64,000 nt of DNA, taken from Rusavskia elegans. Lineage: Eukaryota > Ascomycota > Lecanoromycetes > Teloschistales > Teloschistaceae. The first letter of the stretch is position 1. Each line of letters starts with the position of its first letter. Under the pieces are notes generated by a model. That model saw only the letters and a list, made by a program, of their open reading frames with translations, was not told the DNA's origin and did not search any database. Shown in pieces: positions 23,119-34,345 of this stretch. Location of the stretch: positions 1 through 64,000 of the forward strand of contig SAUG01000123.1 of NCBI GenBank assembly GCA_011316305.1, in the 5' to 3' direction. Both the position numbers and the translations under genes were made by a program.

Positions 23119-23966
23119 CTAGAGTAATTCTCCAAATCCCTTTTCCGAGTCTTTCTTGATAAGCTCAATCATTCCCTTTCTTACAGTTAGAAGTCACGAA
23201 AGGGAGAACTCAACACATCTGGAAAGGAGTATGGGGATCGAAGCGAACACTAACCTCCGGCATTACAGGCTTCCCATCTCCGTCTTCGACGTAGCGGAAG
23301 GGCATCTCCGTACTTTCATGCTCGTCAATGCGTATCTCTGGATAGTCGATATATGGGATCTCCTTTAGAGCAGCTACCCAAACTGTAAGATGGTTGAATG
23401 ACAGAAAGAACGGCATATCTGACTTTGACTCTGGATGACTATGCGAGTGACGCGAACGGCGGTATCAGTGGTCATCTGAACAGGTCCAAGTCTCCTCCCA
23501 GTGAAGCCTTTCTTGCGAAGTTCAGATGTTCTATCTGCATGATACTTAGCTCAGATACAGAAAAGCTCCAAAGAAATTGTACCTCGTGGAGGGTCATCTC
23601 CTATTCTTGGCCTGCCGATTGGTCACCAAGATCTCGTGGACAAGCAGACGGCTTCGTACCCAAAATACCGCCAAAGACGAAAATATCGAAGTCGTGAGCA
23701 TCAGCGGGTTTTAGCTCCTCTTTTGCGGCGGGATCAAGCAAGCAGACGCGATCCTTGCGGTCTCGGTAGACATCCTCTACGCTACGATGGTCAATGTTGA
23801 ATCCTCGGACGGCCTTGACAGAGTCTGGAATATCAAGATCTATCGGAGCAGATGACAAGCAGAAAGCAGCCCCGGCATCAGTAGACTCTTTAGCGATGGT
23901 GATATATTCGAGAGTCGACCAAGGTCCGCATTCAGGATCCAGGTGTTCCACGACGTAGGTTTTCAT
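23119..23966 (-). CDS. sfm1: SPOUT-type protein arginine methyltransferase, Sfm1-like
   Basis: Five exons: 23966-23660, 23600-23583 (18 bases), 23534-23430, 23382-23255 and 23175-23119, giving 204 residues, all phases consistent. Family hallmarks are YVVEHLDPECGPWSTLEY at the start, DRKDRVCLLDPAAKEELKP, FDIFVFGGILGDDPPRDRTSELR, GFTGRRLGPVQMTTDTAVRVT (the cofactor-binding knot region) and EIPYIDYPEIRIDEHESTEMPFRYV. In yeast, Sfm1 methylates an arginine of ribosomal protein Rps3 in the cytosol. The length matches the family. The last intron uses an AAAG acceptor with CTAAC before it, and the third has a weak GTCAAA donor, so that junction is the least certain. It is divergent from endosulfine across a ~920-base promoter region. 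Confidence 0.9.
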
Positions 23967-24888
23967 GCTGTCTCTCCTGGAGGCGACCTGCGCAGTGCCA
24001 GTACCGTTATATCGGCTTCACTTAGCACATGACCAATGTCGACAACAATCATGAACAATGAATGGAAGTGTGCAGCCAACCAATGTTCGATGCGATCATG
24101 TGACGGTTGCTCATTGGCAGATCTACTAGTAGAAACTGAACGCCCGGCTTAGCCTTTCCGGGCTAGACGCGTAAGGCTGGCCCTCGGCTTGGCATCAGGC
24201 CTGCTTCCTCCTTCGTGCACATAAATCTCGATGTTCATCGTCATCAATATTATTATCATACCCACATCACTACTGTACAGTCGCTTCAGATCACTTGTCA
24301 AAGGAGGTGAGGTGGGCATTGGCCAATCATGGCATTTCTCCACTTGTAGGGCTGCAGCGCTTGGGCCACATCGGGTAAATGTGGTGTCGATCGGACTATC
24401 GCCGTTGTTCCTCGACAGGAATTCCTTCGACCTGTCACTTTATTTCCCCTCCTTCGAAACCATAAGAATAGTCAACTCCCACCATCCTATTCGTATCTGT
24501 ACTCGACGACCTCCCACTGTTGAGAATCACCTAGACCCTTCATCGTTCTTTGTTGAGATCTCCAAACTTCACGGGGCACTGTCGAACCCTCTTCCGCCGA
24601 TCCCACTTCACTATCAGACCTTCACACCGGTCCTAGGAGCCAGAAACAGTGAAGCGTTCGGAGATAGACCCGCTACCCTGTCAGTCACGAGCTTATACCT
24701 GCATAAAGCACCGTTCGGCGTGTTCTGCCCTCTCCAAAGTCACAAAGCCGATACAGTCAACCGGAGAAACCATCGTCGAAACTTTGGAGACGTCTTCAGC
24801 TTCAACTACCATTTACGACTTTGGAACTCGCCAAAGTACATCAAACTATTTGTTCTCGAAAAGCTCGGTCAGGAGCCATCCACCCGTC
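23967..24888. other. Divergent promoter between sfm1 and igo1
   Basis: Holds the 5' regions of both genes. Several overlapping open frames exist on the plus strand but none has a motif. No ATG lies in frame immediately upstream of the endosulfine start. Confidence 0.5.
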
Positions 24889-26248
24889 ATGAATCCCCAC
24901 CAGAAGAACAAGGTCGACGTTAACGTACATCAATTCTATCCCGAACGGAAACATTCAACAATTGACGTAATCTCTAGTCCATGAACGAAGAAGAGCAAAA
25001 GCTTTTCCGTCTCTACGGGAAACTACCCAACAAAAAGGACCTTCTCCAGAACAAGCTCAAGGTACGTTATCTCCCCAAACCGCTCCAGAGATCGCACCCA
25101 ACACCGCACCCAACACCGCACCCAACACCGCACCCAACACCGCACCCAACACCGCACCCAACACCGCACCCAACACAGCACCCAACACCGCACCCAACAC
25201 CGCACCCAACACCGCACCCAACACCGCACCCAACACCGCACCCAACACCGCACCCAACACCGCACCCAACACCGCACCCAACACCGCACCCAACACCGCA
25301 CCCAACACCGCACCCAACACCGCACCCAACACCGCACCCAACACCGCACCCAACACCGCACCCAACACCGCACCCAACACCGCACCCAACACCGCACCCA
25401 ACACCGCACCCAACACCGCACCCAACACCGCACCCAACACCGCACCCAACACCGCACCCAACACCGCACCCAACACCGCACCCAACACCGCACCCAACAC
25501 CGCACCCAACACCGCACCCAACACCGCACCCAACACCGCACCCAACACCGCACCCAACACCGCACCCAACACCGCACCCAACACCGCACCCAACACCGCA
25601 CCCAACACCGCACCCAACACCGCACCCAACACCGCACCCAACACCGCACCCAACACCGCACCCAACACCGCACCCAACACCGCACCCAACACCGCACCCA
25701 ACACCGCACCCAACACCGCACCCAACACCGCACCCAACACCGCACCCAACACCGCACCCAACACCGCACCCAACACCGCACCCAACACAGCACCCAACAC
25801 CGCACCCAACACCGCACCCAACACCGCACCCCTCCCCTCAATGCAATAAACTGACCCCCAGTCTCACTTCTCCGTTTCTCAGGAACGCAAATACTTCGAC
25901 TCGGGCGACTACGCCCTCTCCAAAGCCGGCAAAGCCTCCGAAGGCGGCGTCACCTCCATCGGCTCCCAGCACCCACTCCCAGAAAACATCCCCCACCTCA
26001 CCTCCCCCGTCCCAACCAACGGCCACAGCAACGGAAGCAACGGTCACTCGGGCTCCATGAGCCACTCCGGTTCAATGAGCGCAGGTTCGGCGATTCCGGG
26101 CGGGCAGGGTGGGAGTCCCGTCAAGGAAGCGAGTTTCTTGCATCGAGGAGAGAGTGTCGATGAGCAGGCAGTGGAGAGTCCTAAGGATGAGGGGGGCAGT
26201 AAGAGTCCGCTGGGGAATGAGAATGTGCCAGCGAGATGGCAGGGTTAA
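24889..26248 (+). CDS. igo1: Endosulfine family protein (Igo1/ARPP-19 type), PP2A-B55 inhibitor
   Basis: Three exons, 24889-24924, 24978-25061 and 25883-26248, give 161 residues. The start [12 protein letters not shown] and [18 protein letters not shown] are typical of fungal endosulfines. The key FDSGDY motif is at residues 45-50; in the family its serine is phosphorylated by Rim15/Greatwall, turning the protein into an inhibitor of PP2A-B55 at quiescence or mitotic entry. The tail is Ser/Gly-rich, low complexity ([21 protein letters not shown]). Intron 1 is 53 bases; intron 2 is 821 bases and is almost filled by a 12-base minisatellite. Intron 2 has no stop in the frame entering it, so retention would add a long HPTP repeat and then shift frame. 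Confidence 0.93.
25093..25832 (+). repeat. 12-base minisatellite inside endosulfine intron 2
   Basis: About 61 head-to-tail copies of CGCACCCAACAC spanning 740 bases. Only two units differ visibly (CAGCACCC instead of CCGCACCC, near 25175 and 25790). Because the unit is a multiple of three, several frames on both strands stay open (HPTP on one strand; LGAV and WVRC on the other); these are not genes. The array lies between a GTACGT donor at 25062 and a TTTCTCAG acceptor ending at 25882. Confidence 0.95.
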
Positions 26249-26738
26249 GACTGTGTCCGCCTTGGGCATGGACATGAGCGAGTGGGGGTTTCGGTTACCG
26301 AGCGAGACGGCGAATGAGTGCATGACGGCGCTTCCTACGGTCCTTACGGGTACGCTTTTCTAAGCGGGGATTTTTGTGTACAGGGCGTTGGAAAGGCGCT
26401 CGAGGAGTGCTGGCGGATGGCGAATAGGATTTCGGTACTCAGCGTGTATGCTAATGGGGTTATGGTAGGACAAGCAAATGACATTTGATACATAGTGATA
26501 CCTTTGCCACGTGCTGTTGATGACTATTGTGAGAACGGGTACAGGGATGGACATGCAGCGGTACACCGGTCTTAACAAAGCGCAACTTTTGATATCCTAT
26601 GACCTCCAAGTCGTCAGCGCCGTTCGCTATGCATACAAAGCGTAATCCGATGCCCCCGGGTTCCCATTTCTTCTATATTCTACCCGTGGTAAACAGTAGC
26701 GCATCTCAACCTCACCGCATACCTCACCACCCAACCCT
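26249..26738. other. Convergent intergenic region
   Basis: 3' flanks of endosulfine (plus) and MYG1 (minus). No gene or RNA recognised. Confidence 0.5.
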
Positions 26739-27848
26739 TCACATCTCCACCGCCCTCCTCGCTATCTCCCTCGCCCCTTCTTCACTCCCATTCCCCCCAA
26801 TGAACCCACTCGCATGCACAAATACACAACCCTCCACCCCGCTCTTAGCACTCAACTCCTCATCCCTCAACCCCCTCCAAGCCTCCGGCAACGGCTTCCG
26901 CGACTCGAAACTATCTTTACTAACAGGCACGGCCTGGATGCGCCACTTCGCGCCCGGGGTGCTGGATTCGGGGTAAAGGACATAAAGGACTTTCGACTTT
27001 GAGGATGAGGATGACGATTCGAAATTATAGAGATGATCTTTCCAAGGCGTTGGTTCTCGGAATACTAAGATCCTGCCCTGAGGATCGTCCTTGTGCCGTT
27101 TTTCGTAAGCGGCGAGAACCGTGGAGCGAGCCGGTAGCCAGGAGGTATGGTAGCCGTTGAGTTTGCGGAGGAAGGATGTTCCCATCAGGTTGCTGGCGGC
27201 GAGGAATCGGGTGTCTTCTGCGGCTTGGGGGTCTGGATTTGAGACGCTATTCGTGTCATTGGTTTCGTGATCTGTGGATTCGGGGGTGGCGGAGATGGAT
27301 AAATCGTTGTTGAGGTCGCCGACGAGAGAGGAGAGAGTGATACCTGAGTCATTGAAGCGTTTGGTTAGGTTAGCGGTTTCGAAGGCAGGATAGACGGATA
27401 TGCCGTTGTCGTTTGCGTCGATGGCCTCGATGAATTCGTTGTAGAGTTTTCGCCAGAGGATATCGACGTCTTCGCTTTCAGGGTGCAGACCGGTGCGTTG
27501 GGCGACGATGGCTTTGCCGAAATGGAGGTATACGAGCCCGGCAGAGGAAAGTTTGGTGGATTTGTTGGGAAATGTGGTGTCGAAGGTGCGTTGGTGGTGG
27601 TCGTATCGGTTTTGGGCAGAATCGTATTCGCCGCCGACGTCTACGACGGTATGACAGTTGGAAAGGAGGGATGGGTCACGGGTCCGGAGAAGGGTACTGG
27701 GGTTATAAGTGGGGAGGAGGCGGAGGAGGTAGATTGCCAGAGCTTCGTCGGCGTGGAAGTGACCATTGTGGGTTCCAATGAGGGGAGGGGAGGTTTTGAC
27801 ACGTTTGGGTGCTGGAGACGTGGACATCTTAAGAAGTCCGCGAAGCAT
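26739..27848 (-). CDS. MYG1: MYG1-type exonuclease
   Basis: Single exon of 369 residues (362 if the second Met, MSTSPAPK, is used). Family marks are GTHNGHFHADEALAIYLLR near residue 24, VVDVGGEYD followed by YDHHQRTF (metal-binding DHH-type motif), SSAGLVYLHFGK, LYNEFIEAIDANDNGI, and late HASGFIGGN. MYG1 proteins are DHH-superfamily 3'-5' RNA exonucleases of nucleus and mitochondria. The first eight residues before MSTSPAPK are short and basic, so a mitochondrial signal is not clear. Length is normal. The insert between about residues 190 and 215 is acidic and low complexity. Confidence 0.92.
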   Translation of the reverse strand: MLRGLLKMSTSPAPKRVKTSPPLIGTHNGHFHADEALAIYLLRLLPTYNPSTLLRTRDPSLLSNCHTVVDVGGEYDSAQNRYDHHQRTFDTTFPNKSTKLSSAGLVYLHFGKAIVAQRTGLHPESEDVDILWRKLYNEFIEAIDANDNGISVYPAFETANLTKRFNDSGITLSSLVGDLNNDLSISATPESTDHETNDTNSVSNPDPQAAEDTRFLAASNLMGTSFLRKLNGYHTSWLPARSTVLAAYEKRHKDDPQGRILVFREPTPWKDHLYNFESSSSSSKSKVLYVLYPESSTPGAKWRIQAVPVSKDSFESRKPLPEAWRGLRDEELSAKSGVEGCVFVHASGFIGGNGSEEGAREIARRAVEM

Positions 27849-28488
27849 TCAATGCGAAGAGAATGAGAGAAGCTGCCGTTGCGGATATAAAAAACGTCAG
27901 AGTGGACTATGTACATATTATTGATACATCGACATCTCGGTTTCTTGGAAATCCTTAGCGCCCAGGGAGATTACTCTAGGGTTTACGATCCAAATTATGG
28001 GGAACAATCTGACATGTGAGAACGCTTGAGATCCTGCTTTTCTTGGTCGTAAACCGCAATTTCGCATTTTCCATGGTTCCATTCAGTCCCATTCTCCTAG
28101 AAATCAAAGCGCTTCCCAAGTTTCTCCATACCTGTTGTACCACCGCACTACTTGGAGCCTCACGTAAGATATCCTTGTCTTATCAGTCTGCAGCTCAAGG
28201 CAGGCACGCGACATCAGCCAATAGATCGTGCGATCAAGCCCAGGCAACCCACACCGCAGGATCACAACATCTTTGACAGAGCCTTGTCCAAGGCAAGAGA
28301 TTTCCTGGATCCGAGCTTGCAATTCAACAGCCTCACCGGTCGAACGTGGCATCGCTTATCACCACGCCGTCCTTGTCGTTCTCAAAGCAGTGGATGGGCA
28401 GACCAGGGCGACGAACTTAACATGAAAAGACATGCCACGATATAACAGCAGACTTTAATCCTCAGTCATCGAATCAGCCATTGATCCG
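27849..28488. other. Divergent promoter between MYG1 and ICE2
   Basis: About 640 bases with overlapping short frames on both strands, none with a recognised motif or good start. Treated as promoter and leader DNA for the two flanking genes. Confidence 0.45.
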
Positions 28489-29851
28489 ATGTGGATCACA
28501 CGAATTCTCTCGTCAGTCATCTTCTTGACCTCCACCATCGTCACTATACCGCTGGCCTTCGATCTTGGTGGTAGAGCATGCGGCCTAGCCTTTTCACTTT
28601 CCCTGGCCTCTTTTTACTTCTTCTACTCTATCCTACGGCTTGCAAAGCCCAGCAGATCCCGGTTCCGCTGGCTGTTGGTTAACGTGGTTGCCACGACCCA
28701 GTGGATCATTCTACCATCGCTTCTGATATGGTCCCTAAATCGATTCTCGGTTGACCCGACTGATACGAGGGGCTGGGTGGAGAGAACGTTCAGCGGAAAA
28801 AGAGCGACAGATACATCTTGGAGCCAGCGGATCCTCGGCCCTGATGGTCTGGCGGAGAAAGTTACGGTTGGCGTATGGGACAAATTCTTGACATGGTCCA
28901 CACCGGTTTTCCAGCTCTCCGAAGGTTTCTGTAGCTTGCTTGTCATTCAAGCAGCTGGACAGGTGACGCGATGGCTCGTCAATAGGAGTGGAAAGAGTGA
29001 CAGCTGGATGGTACGTTGGCCTCCCAAGGTCTAGCTTTGGAGCTTACATTGTACAGATTGGACTCTTAGTCATGTCCGCTTCCATTATTTCCAGCTCAGT
29101 CTACTTCCTTTGGCGGGTCACTCAATTTCCGGAAATCAGTAACGTTGACGCTACCCTTATCGGCATGGCGATCACCTGCGCCGTTTTCCTATGCGCATGG
29201 GGAATCGGGAGCGGGAAGGGAAATCCTGTTGAGAGTTCGCTACTCTTCGCCTACATCGTCCTATGCATCTATCAAATATTCACTGACTATCAACCCTCCA
29301 ACCCTATCGAACCACCACCTCCTTCCGAGGCCGCCGACTTTCCACCCTTTCCGCCGATCATCATGGCCTCGTACACTACCCTACTTCAAGCGCTTTCGAC
29401 GTTGCCTTCGGCGATGCATGCAACTTTCAGCTTCATCGTAGCTGCTCTTAGCACGATTACGCCATCGGTCATCATCTCGTTAGCCTATCGCCTTTTCGTG
29501 CTATATGCGTCCACCCGCATCATCCCTGCAGTACGAGAGTCAGGAGCCAGAGCACTCTCGCAGGAACCCTCACTTGAGGACTCGGACAGTGCTAATCAGA
29601 TCCTCGGTAGTCTTAGCTGGTTTAGTCCAAGCATCCTGATTGCCGTCTACACCAGTCTGTTAATGCAACATTTTGCAACAACGAGCAATGGCGAGAACGG
29701 AGACTGGTGGGTCAGTCAAGGCGGCGACGTTGGCAACAATCTATGGCGATGGATCAATGTCGCTGGCACCATGGCACTATATGCTTTGGAGCTCCAACTA
29801 AGCAAAGAAGACCTCGACGGCGGGGTGACGGGACACTGGAAATCAGATTGA
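28489..29851 (+). CDS. ICE2: ER membrane protein Ice2
   Basis: Two exons, 28489-29010 and 29057-29851, joined in phase 0 by a 46-base intron (GTACGT donor, GTACAG acceptor), give 438 residues. The N-terminus has the family pattern IPLAFDLGGRACGLAFSLSL-ASFYFFYSILRL, then SRFRWLL and IILPSLLIWSLNRFSVDP. Eight or so hydrophobic segments are visible, with a Pro-rich loop (PSNPIEPPPPSEA) after the sixth. In yeast Ice2 shapes cortical ER and balances membrane lipid against lipid droplets by restraining the Nem1-Spo7 phosphatase. Length is normal and no damage is seen. Confidence 0.9.
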
Positions 29852-30483
29852 AATCTGCGATTAACCGCATGACGAAAGAGCTACAGCAATCCTCAGAATG
29901 ACAAATGTGGAAAGAAGAAACACAACACGACTGTGATCTACCAATCTTGCCCCTGGGGCTAGGTACAAAAAGCCTGAGATCAGGTTCAGCCTACACCCCC
30001 GCCCATTGTGTCAACACACATTCTGCCAATGCATCGAACGCCACAGACAGCGGACGTCTACAGCGTAGAGTAGCCACGACAGAACACAGAATTGGAGGAT
30101 TGGTATGGCGGAGGAAGTGGGAAGCTTTCGTGGAGATGCGGTAGAGGCGGTTGCCGACGCCAACGGACTGTGTACATAGGTAATGATCTTATCCTAATAT
30201 TCCAACTTCATCCGTCATATTCCTACTCTACTTTTTGCTGCAATCTGCTGCAGGATGTCATACTCAAAAGGAGTAATTACAAGCGACGGGAGGAATAGCC
30301 GTTGGAAAGAAAGGGTCCGATGACGTCAAGCTATGGATTCAATTAAATTTGATTTGTGCTTCAATCCAAAAGCATTCTCCATTTCAATAGTTATCAGTCT
30401 TTATAGGCAAACCCACCTCAACACCCTTATAGTCCGCCAACATCTAACCATACCTTAGCATAGCCGTCGGGGATTCTGACAGG
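29852..30483. other. Intergenic between ICE2 and SDR
   Basis: 3' flank of ICE2 and promoter of the dehydrogenase. Contains a CCTTATAG at about 30424, 60 bases before the next ATG. No gene recognised. Confidence 0.4.
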
Positions 30484-31543
30484 ATGGCTGCGACTCAATC
30501 ATTGCAGATAGAGAAACTCTTCTCGGTCAAAGACTATGTTTGCGTGGTCTCGGGTGGAGGGACAGGTATTTACCGATGAAGCCAGTAACAACTTTCTACG
30601 AAATAACGACGGTTCAGGTATTGGATTGATGATAACCCAGGCTCTGGCCGCCAATGGTAAGCCTTTTCCCCAGATAATCCAATTGGAAAGGAAAACATTG
30701 TACTGAGCGGCGGATGCACCAGGAGCGAAAGTCTACATCACCGGGCGCCGGATGGAAGTCTTGGAGAACGCAGCAAATACCCACAGCCCAGGGGATGGGG
30801 GACAAATTATCCCGTAAGCGATTCCCTGGACTTGATGGGACTGCAAGCTGAAGTTATCATTCGCTTCCAGAGTCGGACCGTGTGATGTGACATCGAAAGA
30901 GGATCTGGAGAAACTAGTCCAAGACATCTCTTCGAAGGAAAAGCACATCAATCTTCTCGTTGCAAACGCAGGGATCGCAGGACCCAAAGGCATACCTGAA
31001 TCCTCGGATGCGACTCAGCTGTCTAACGATTTGTGGAGCTCGGAATCCCCTCCCGAATGGGCATCAGTCTTCAACACGAACGTCACTTCTGTCTACTTCA
31101 CCACCGTGGCTTTCTTACCTTTGCTACAAGCTTCGCAGAAACACCCTGACCATGCGACACGCTCACCCTCTGTGATCGTTATTAGCAGTATGAGTGGCAT
31201 TATGAGGAACAGTCAGGGCCACTTTGCATACAACGCTGCGAAAGGCGCCACGGTGCACCTGTCGAAGCTCATGAGCTCCGAGTTTGAGAAGGCGAACATT
31301 CGAGTGAACAGCATCGCACCGGGCTACTTTCCCTCGGAGATGACGGCGAAGAGCAAAGACGAAGATAGCAACAAGAGTGACTTGCCGGATGAGAAAGTTC
31401 AGGAGAAGGGGCATGTACCGGCCGAGCGGCCGGGCAGCGACCAAGAAATGGCCATGGCAGCGTTGTTCCTGTGCAAGAATAATTATGTCAATGGAGAAGT
31501 GATTGCAGTGGATGGAGGAGTGCTCAACCTCGTTCCTGCATGA
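30484..31543 (+). CDS. Short-chain dehydrogenase/reductase
   Basis: Four exons, 30484-30565, 30618-30656, 30723-30813 and 30871-31543, give 294 residues with consistent phases. It has the Rossmann motif SGGGTGIG (residues 23-30, cofactor binding), the basic ITGRR after the second strand (suggesting NADP), CDVT, LLVANAG, the catalytic serine in ISSMSG and the YNAAK active-site pair, then NSIAPGYFPSEM and the C-terminal GEVIAVDGG. These make it a classical SDR related to 3-oxoacyl-ACP reductase or polyol dehydrogenase types. The substrate cannot be read from sequence. No signal peptide, so cytosolic. It stands alone between housekeeping genes with no secondary-metabolite neighbour. Confidence 0.9.
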
Positions 31544-31823
31544 TACGAGGAAAGCTCGGAACGTTGCGTGGAACAGAGTATTAATTGGGCGGCGGAACGG
31601 CAGCAGAGGTGCAATCATAGGCGCTGTAAACTTGGAGCACGGTCTTACCGACCGTAGCATAGGAATTCAGTCTCTCACCATGACCATGATTTCGAATCTT
31701 CTGGGTGTTGCTGTAGTAATCAAACATGATATAATACAGGTGACGGAATTCCACCGCGACATATGATTTGGTGATTTCGAAACCCGGGCGAACTCCTACA
31801 ACATACAGCCAGGTCTTACAACA

Positions 31824-32447
31824 ATGTCTTCTGATCCTCTGGACCAATTGTTGGAGTTGGAGAACACATTCTACAAAGAAGGCTACGAACTTGGAGTCCA
31901 GGATGGCAGTCGTACAGGTCGAATCGATGGCAGACTTTTTGGACTCACCTCAGCTTTCGAAAAATTCAACGCCATGGGAAACCTTCACGGCCGGTCTATC
32001 ATCTGGTCTGCAAGACTCTCTGCCCCTCAGCTCCTCTCTAGATCAGAAGATTCGACAAATGACCCTGATGCTTGGGCGACAGATGTTCTTCCCAAGAACC
32101 CGCATGAGCATCGAGATTCCAGACCAGCTGGGACCTCTCCCTCAAGCTCTTCTCTACCTCAAGTCCCGCACAATTCTCGTCTGGAAAAGCATATTCGAAC
32201 CCTCTACGCACTCACAGAGCCAGCAAGTCTATCTACGGACAACACGGAGGATGCCGTATCTGATTTCAACGACCGGTTGAAAAGAGCAGAAGGCAAAGCT
32301 AAGATCATTGAGAAACTCCTTGACCAAGGCCATTCCAACCAGGGTCCACAGCAAGCCGATGGATATCTGGAGATGGATTTTACGAGCAGTCACTCAACGC
32401 CTTCCAGAGGGGACCGTGGCATTGAGGGCGAAGGTGGTCTGTTGTGA
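31824..32447 (+). CDS. LTO1: Lto1/ORAOV1-type protein (Yae1-domain)
   Basis: Single exon, 207 residues. The N-terminus has the deca-GX3 repeat: glycines at residues 20, 24, 28, 32, 36 and 40 in FYKEGYELGVQDG..GRIDGRLFG. In yeast Lto1 pairs with Yae1 to bring the cytosolic iron-sulfur assembly machinery to the ABC protein Rli1. The rest is a Ser/Pro-rich linker and a helix (DFNDRLKRAEGKAKIIEKLL). The yeast protein ends in a tryptophan that the assembly machinery uses; this product ends in GGLL, so either that feature is absent here or a 3' exon is missed. Confidence 0.85.
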   Translation: MSSDPLDQLLELENTFYKEGYELGVQDGSRTGRIDGRLFGLTSAFEKFNAMGNLHGRSIIWSARLSAPQLLSRSEDSTNDPDAWATDVLPKNPHEHRDSRPAGTSPSSSSLPQVPHNSRLEKHIRTLYALTEPASLSTDNTEDAVSDFNDRLKRAEGKAKIIEKLLDQGHSNQGPQQADGYLEMDFTSSHSTPSRGDRGIEGEGGLL

Positions 32448-32963
32448 ACGACTTCGTTCGATGAGATTATGCTTCGCTGTGTACAGAACGCCACGATTCC
32501 AAATGTCAGCTTTCTACTCAATCGCCCTTCCTACGGCTTCAGCAAAACCGCTCAGGACCTCAACTTCTTCGACCCCGACTGGCATCACATCTCGACCCGT
32601 TCGACTAGCCGAGAGAGGCATGATTAAGCGATTATATTCCCCACGTCATGGCATGCTCCTCCTTTGCCCTGGAGATCCTTCCATTGCTCCTTCAAACGTC
32701 ACCGAAATTTCTTCGTAACGTCACTGGGACCAGGATGTGAAGCTTCTCATAGTAAGCTTCAATGCCGTTCTCGGCATTCGTTCCTGGTGGCTTCGCAATT
32801 CCCCGCAAACGCGGCCCTCATAGAGCTCACCCCTCTCGGTCCTCCTCGGAAGCTTTTACCGGAACGTAGGTGGTACAGATCTACTTAATAAAAGGTTATG
32901 CTGGGACAGAGCAGATGGCTTCCATTTCGAATCTGACTGTCCTACAGGCACTCACTGTCGACC
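32448..32963. other. Intergenic between LTO1 and the lactonase-like gene
   Basis: Open frames here (up to 136 codons) overlap the LTO1 end in another frame and show no motif. Treated as 3' flank and promoter. Confidence 0.4.
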
Positions 32964-34345
32964 TTGATCACGATGCTTGCATCTATCATAGCTTCAATTG
33001 TTCTTTCAATCAATGATGGCTACGCTCAGACAGGTTTCGTTGGGCCCCTTGCTCAAACCTATAGCCCATCTCTTCACAATATTGTCTCTCTCAATAAATA
33101 TGCTTCTGTAATGCCATATCATTTCTTCCGAAATATATCAGATGGCACCACTACACCTACCTTTGGCTCTACTTCTGTGCCGAATGACACTTCATTTGCT
33201 CTTGTAGATAAGGCCGACTTCCTAGTGTTTGACCACGAGCGAGCTTCGGAGGTTCTAGGACCGAACCCGTCTTATGAGTTTGTCTTCGAGGTCTCTGAGG
33301 CTGTACATGAAGCTCCGGTCTACGTGGCCTCCCAAAACAAGCTCTACCTCTCACAGGTATATCGACGTGATGGGTGTAGTTGTGTGAGACTTTTGCTTAC
33401 ATCGATAGCTCGCGCCTCCGCCCGGCTACCTCCCGCAGCTGGTGGTTGATCTGAACCAGGACCCCCCAACACTGTCAGAGTACCTTTCCGATCCTCCGGT
33501 ATATGCTCCCAATGGCGGAACTTTCCATAATGGACTCATCTACTGGGGTGCATCTGGCGGAAACAATAGCATAGGCGGCATGGAGCAGAGAGTCGGCCTA
33601 AGAACACTCGACCCGTCAACCAACAAGAGCACCACAATCCTGAATAATTACTTTGGCTACTACTTCAACACCGTCGACGATCTGTTCGTCCATCCAAACG
33701 GTGATATCTGGTTCACTGATCCAGGTCAGTCATTGCTCATCCATCCCCGTGAACATCAATCAACATCATATCAACCCTACGGGCTGACACTCCACTCTAA
33801 CAGACTACAGCTGGTTCAACAAACTAACCGACACACCCCCTCAACTGGAAGCCGCCACCTACCGCTTCCGGCCCAGCACCGGCGCCGTCAACGTTGTCGA
33901 AGACAGCATTGTCCAACCCAACGGCATCGCCCTCGCCCCCAACCACCGCACCGTCTACATCTCCGACACTGGCGCCGTCAGCGGCCCTATATCGCCTTTC
34001 CTCCCGCCCCAAGGCTCAACCTTCAACGCCACAAACAAACGCACGATCTACGCCTTTGACCTCAGCGACGACGCCGCCTACTTGACTAACAAACGGGCAT
34101 TCTACCTCTCGCCCGATTGGGCGCCGGACGGATTAAAGGTGGCGAGGAATGGATACGTGGTTGCGGGTACGGGGAAAGGGATCGATGTGATAAGTGAGAC
34201 CGGGGTTTTGCTGGTGAGGGTGCAAACGAATTACACGGTGCAGAATTTCGCTTGGGTGGGTCAGGATCTAAGGGAACTTTGGTTGATGGGCGAGGGTGGG
34301 ATTTCGAGGGTGCAGTGGGGACTGCAGGGGCAGGTGTTGGTTTAA
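32964..34345 (+). CDS. Secreted SMP-30/gluconolactonase-like lactonohydrolase
   Basis: Three exons, 32964-33356, 33409-33724 and 33804-34345, give 416 residues. An N-terminal signal (MITMLASIIASIVLSI..) is followed by a six-bladed propeller of the SGL family. Marks are YVASQNKLYLSQ, the NGGTFHNGLIYWGASGG loop, the metal-site DDLFVHPNGDIWFTDP, then PNGIALAPNHRTVYISDTGA, AFDLS, and PDGLKVARNGYVVAGTGKGIDVIS. The family opens lactone rings such as gluconolactone with a divalent metal. Secretion is inferred from the signal. Introns of 52 and 79 bases have matching phases 0 and 1. Confidence 0.9.

Noticed and set aside
24231..24923. 230-codon open frame upstream of endosulfine
   Set aside because: No motif, out of frame with the endosulfine start, and it overlaps its leader.
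25093..25832. CRISPR-like array
   Set aside because: Units are contiguous 12-mers with no spacers, in a fungal intron.
24981..26060. A 359-residue HPTP-repeat protein and two antisense LGAV/WVRC repeat proteins
   Set aside because: They arise because the 12-base unit is a multiple of three; the array lies in an intron with good splice sites, between endosulfine exons that match the family.
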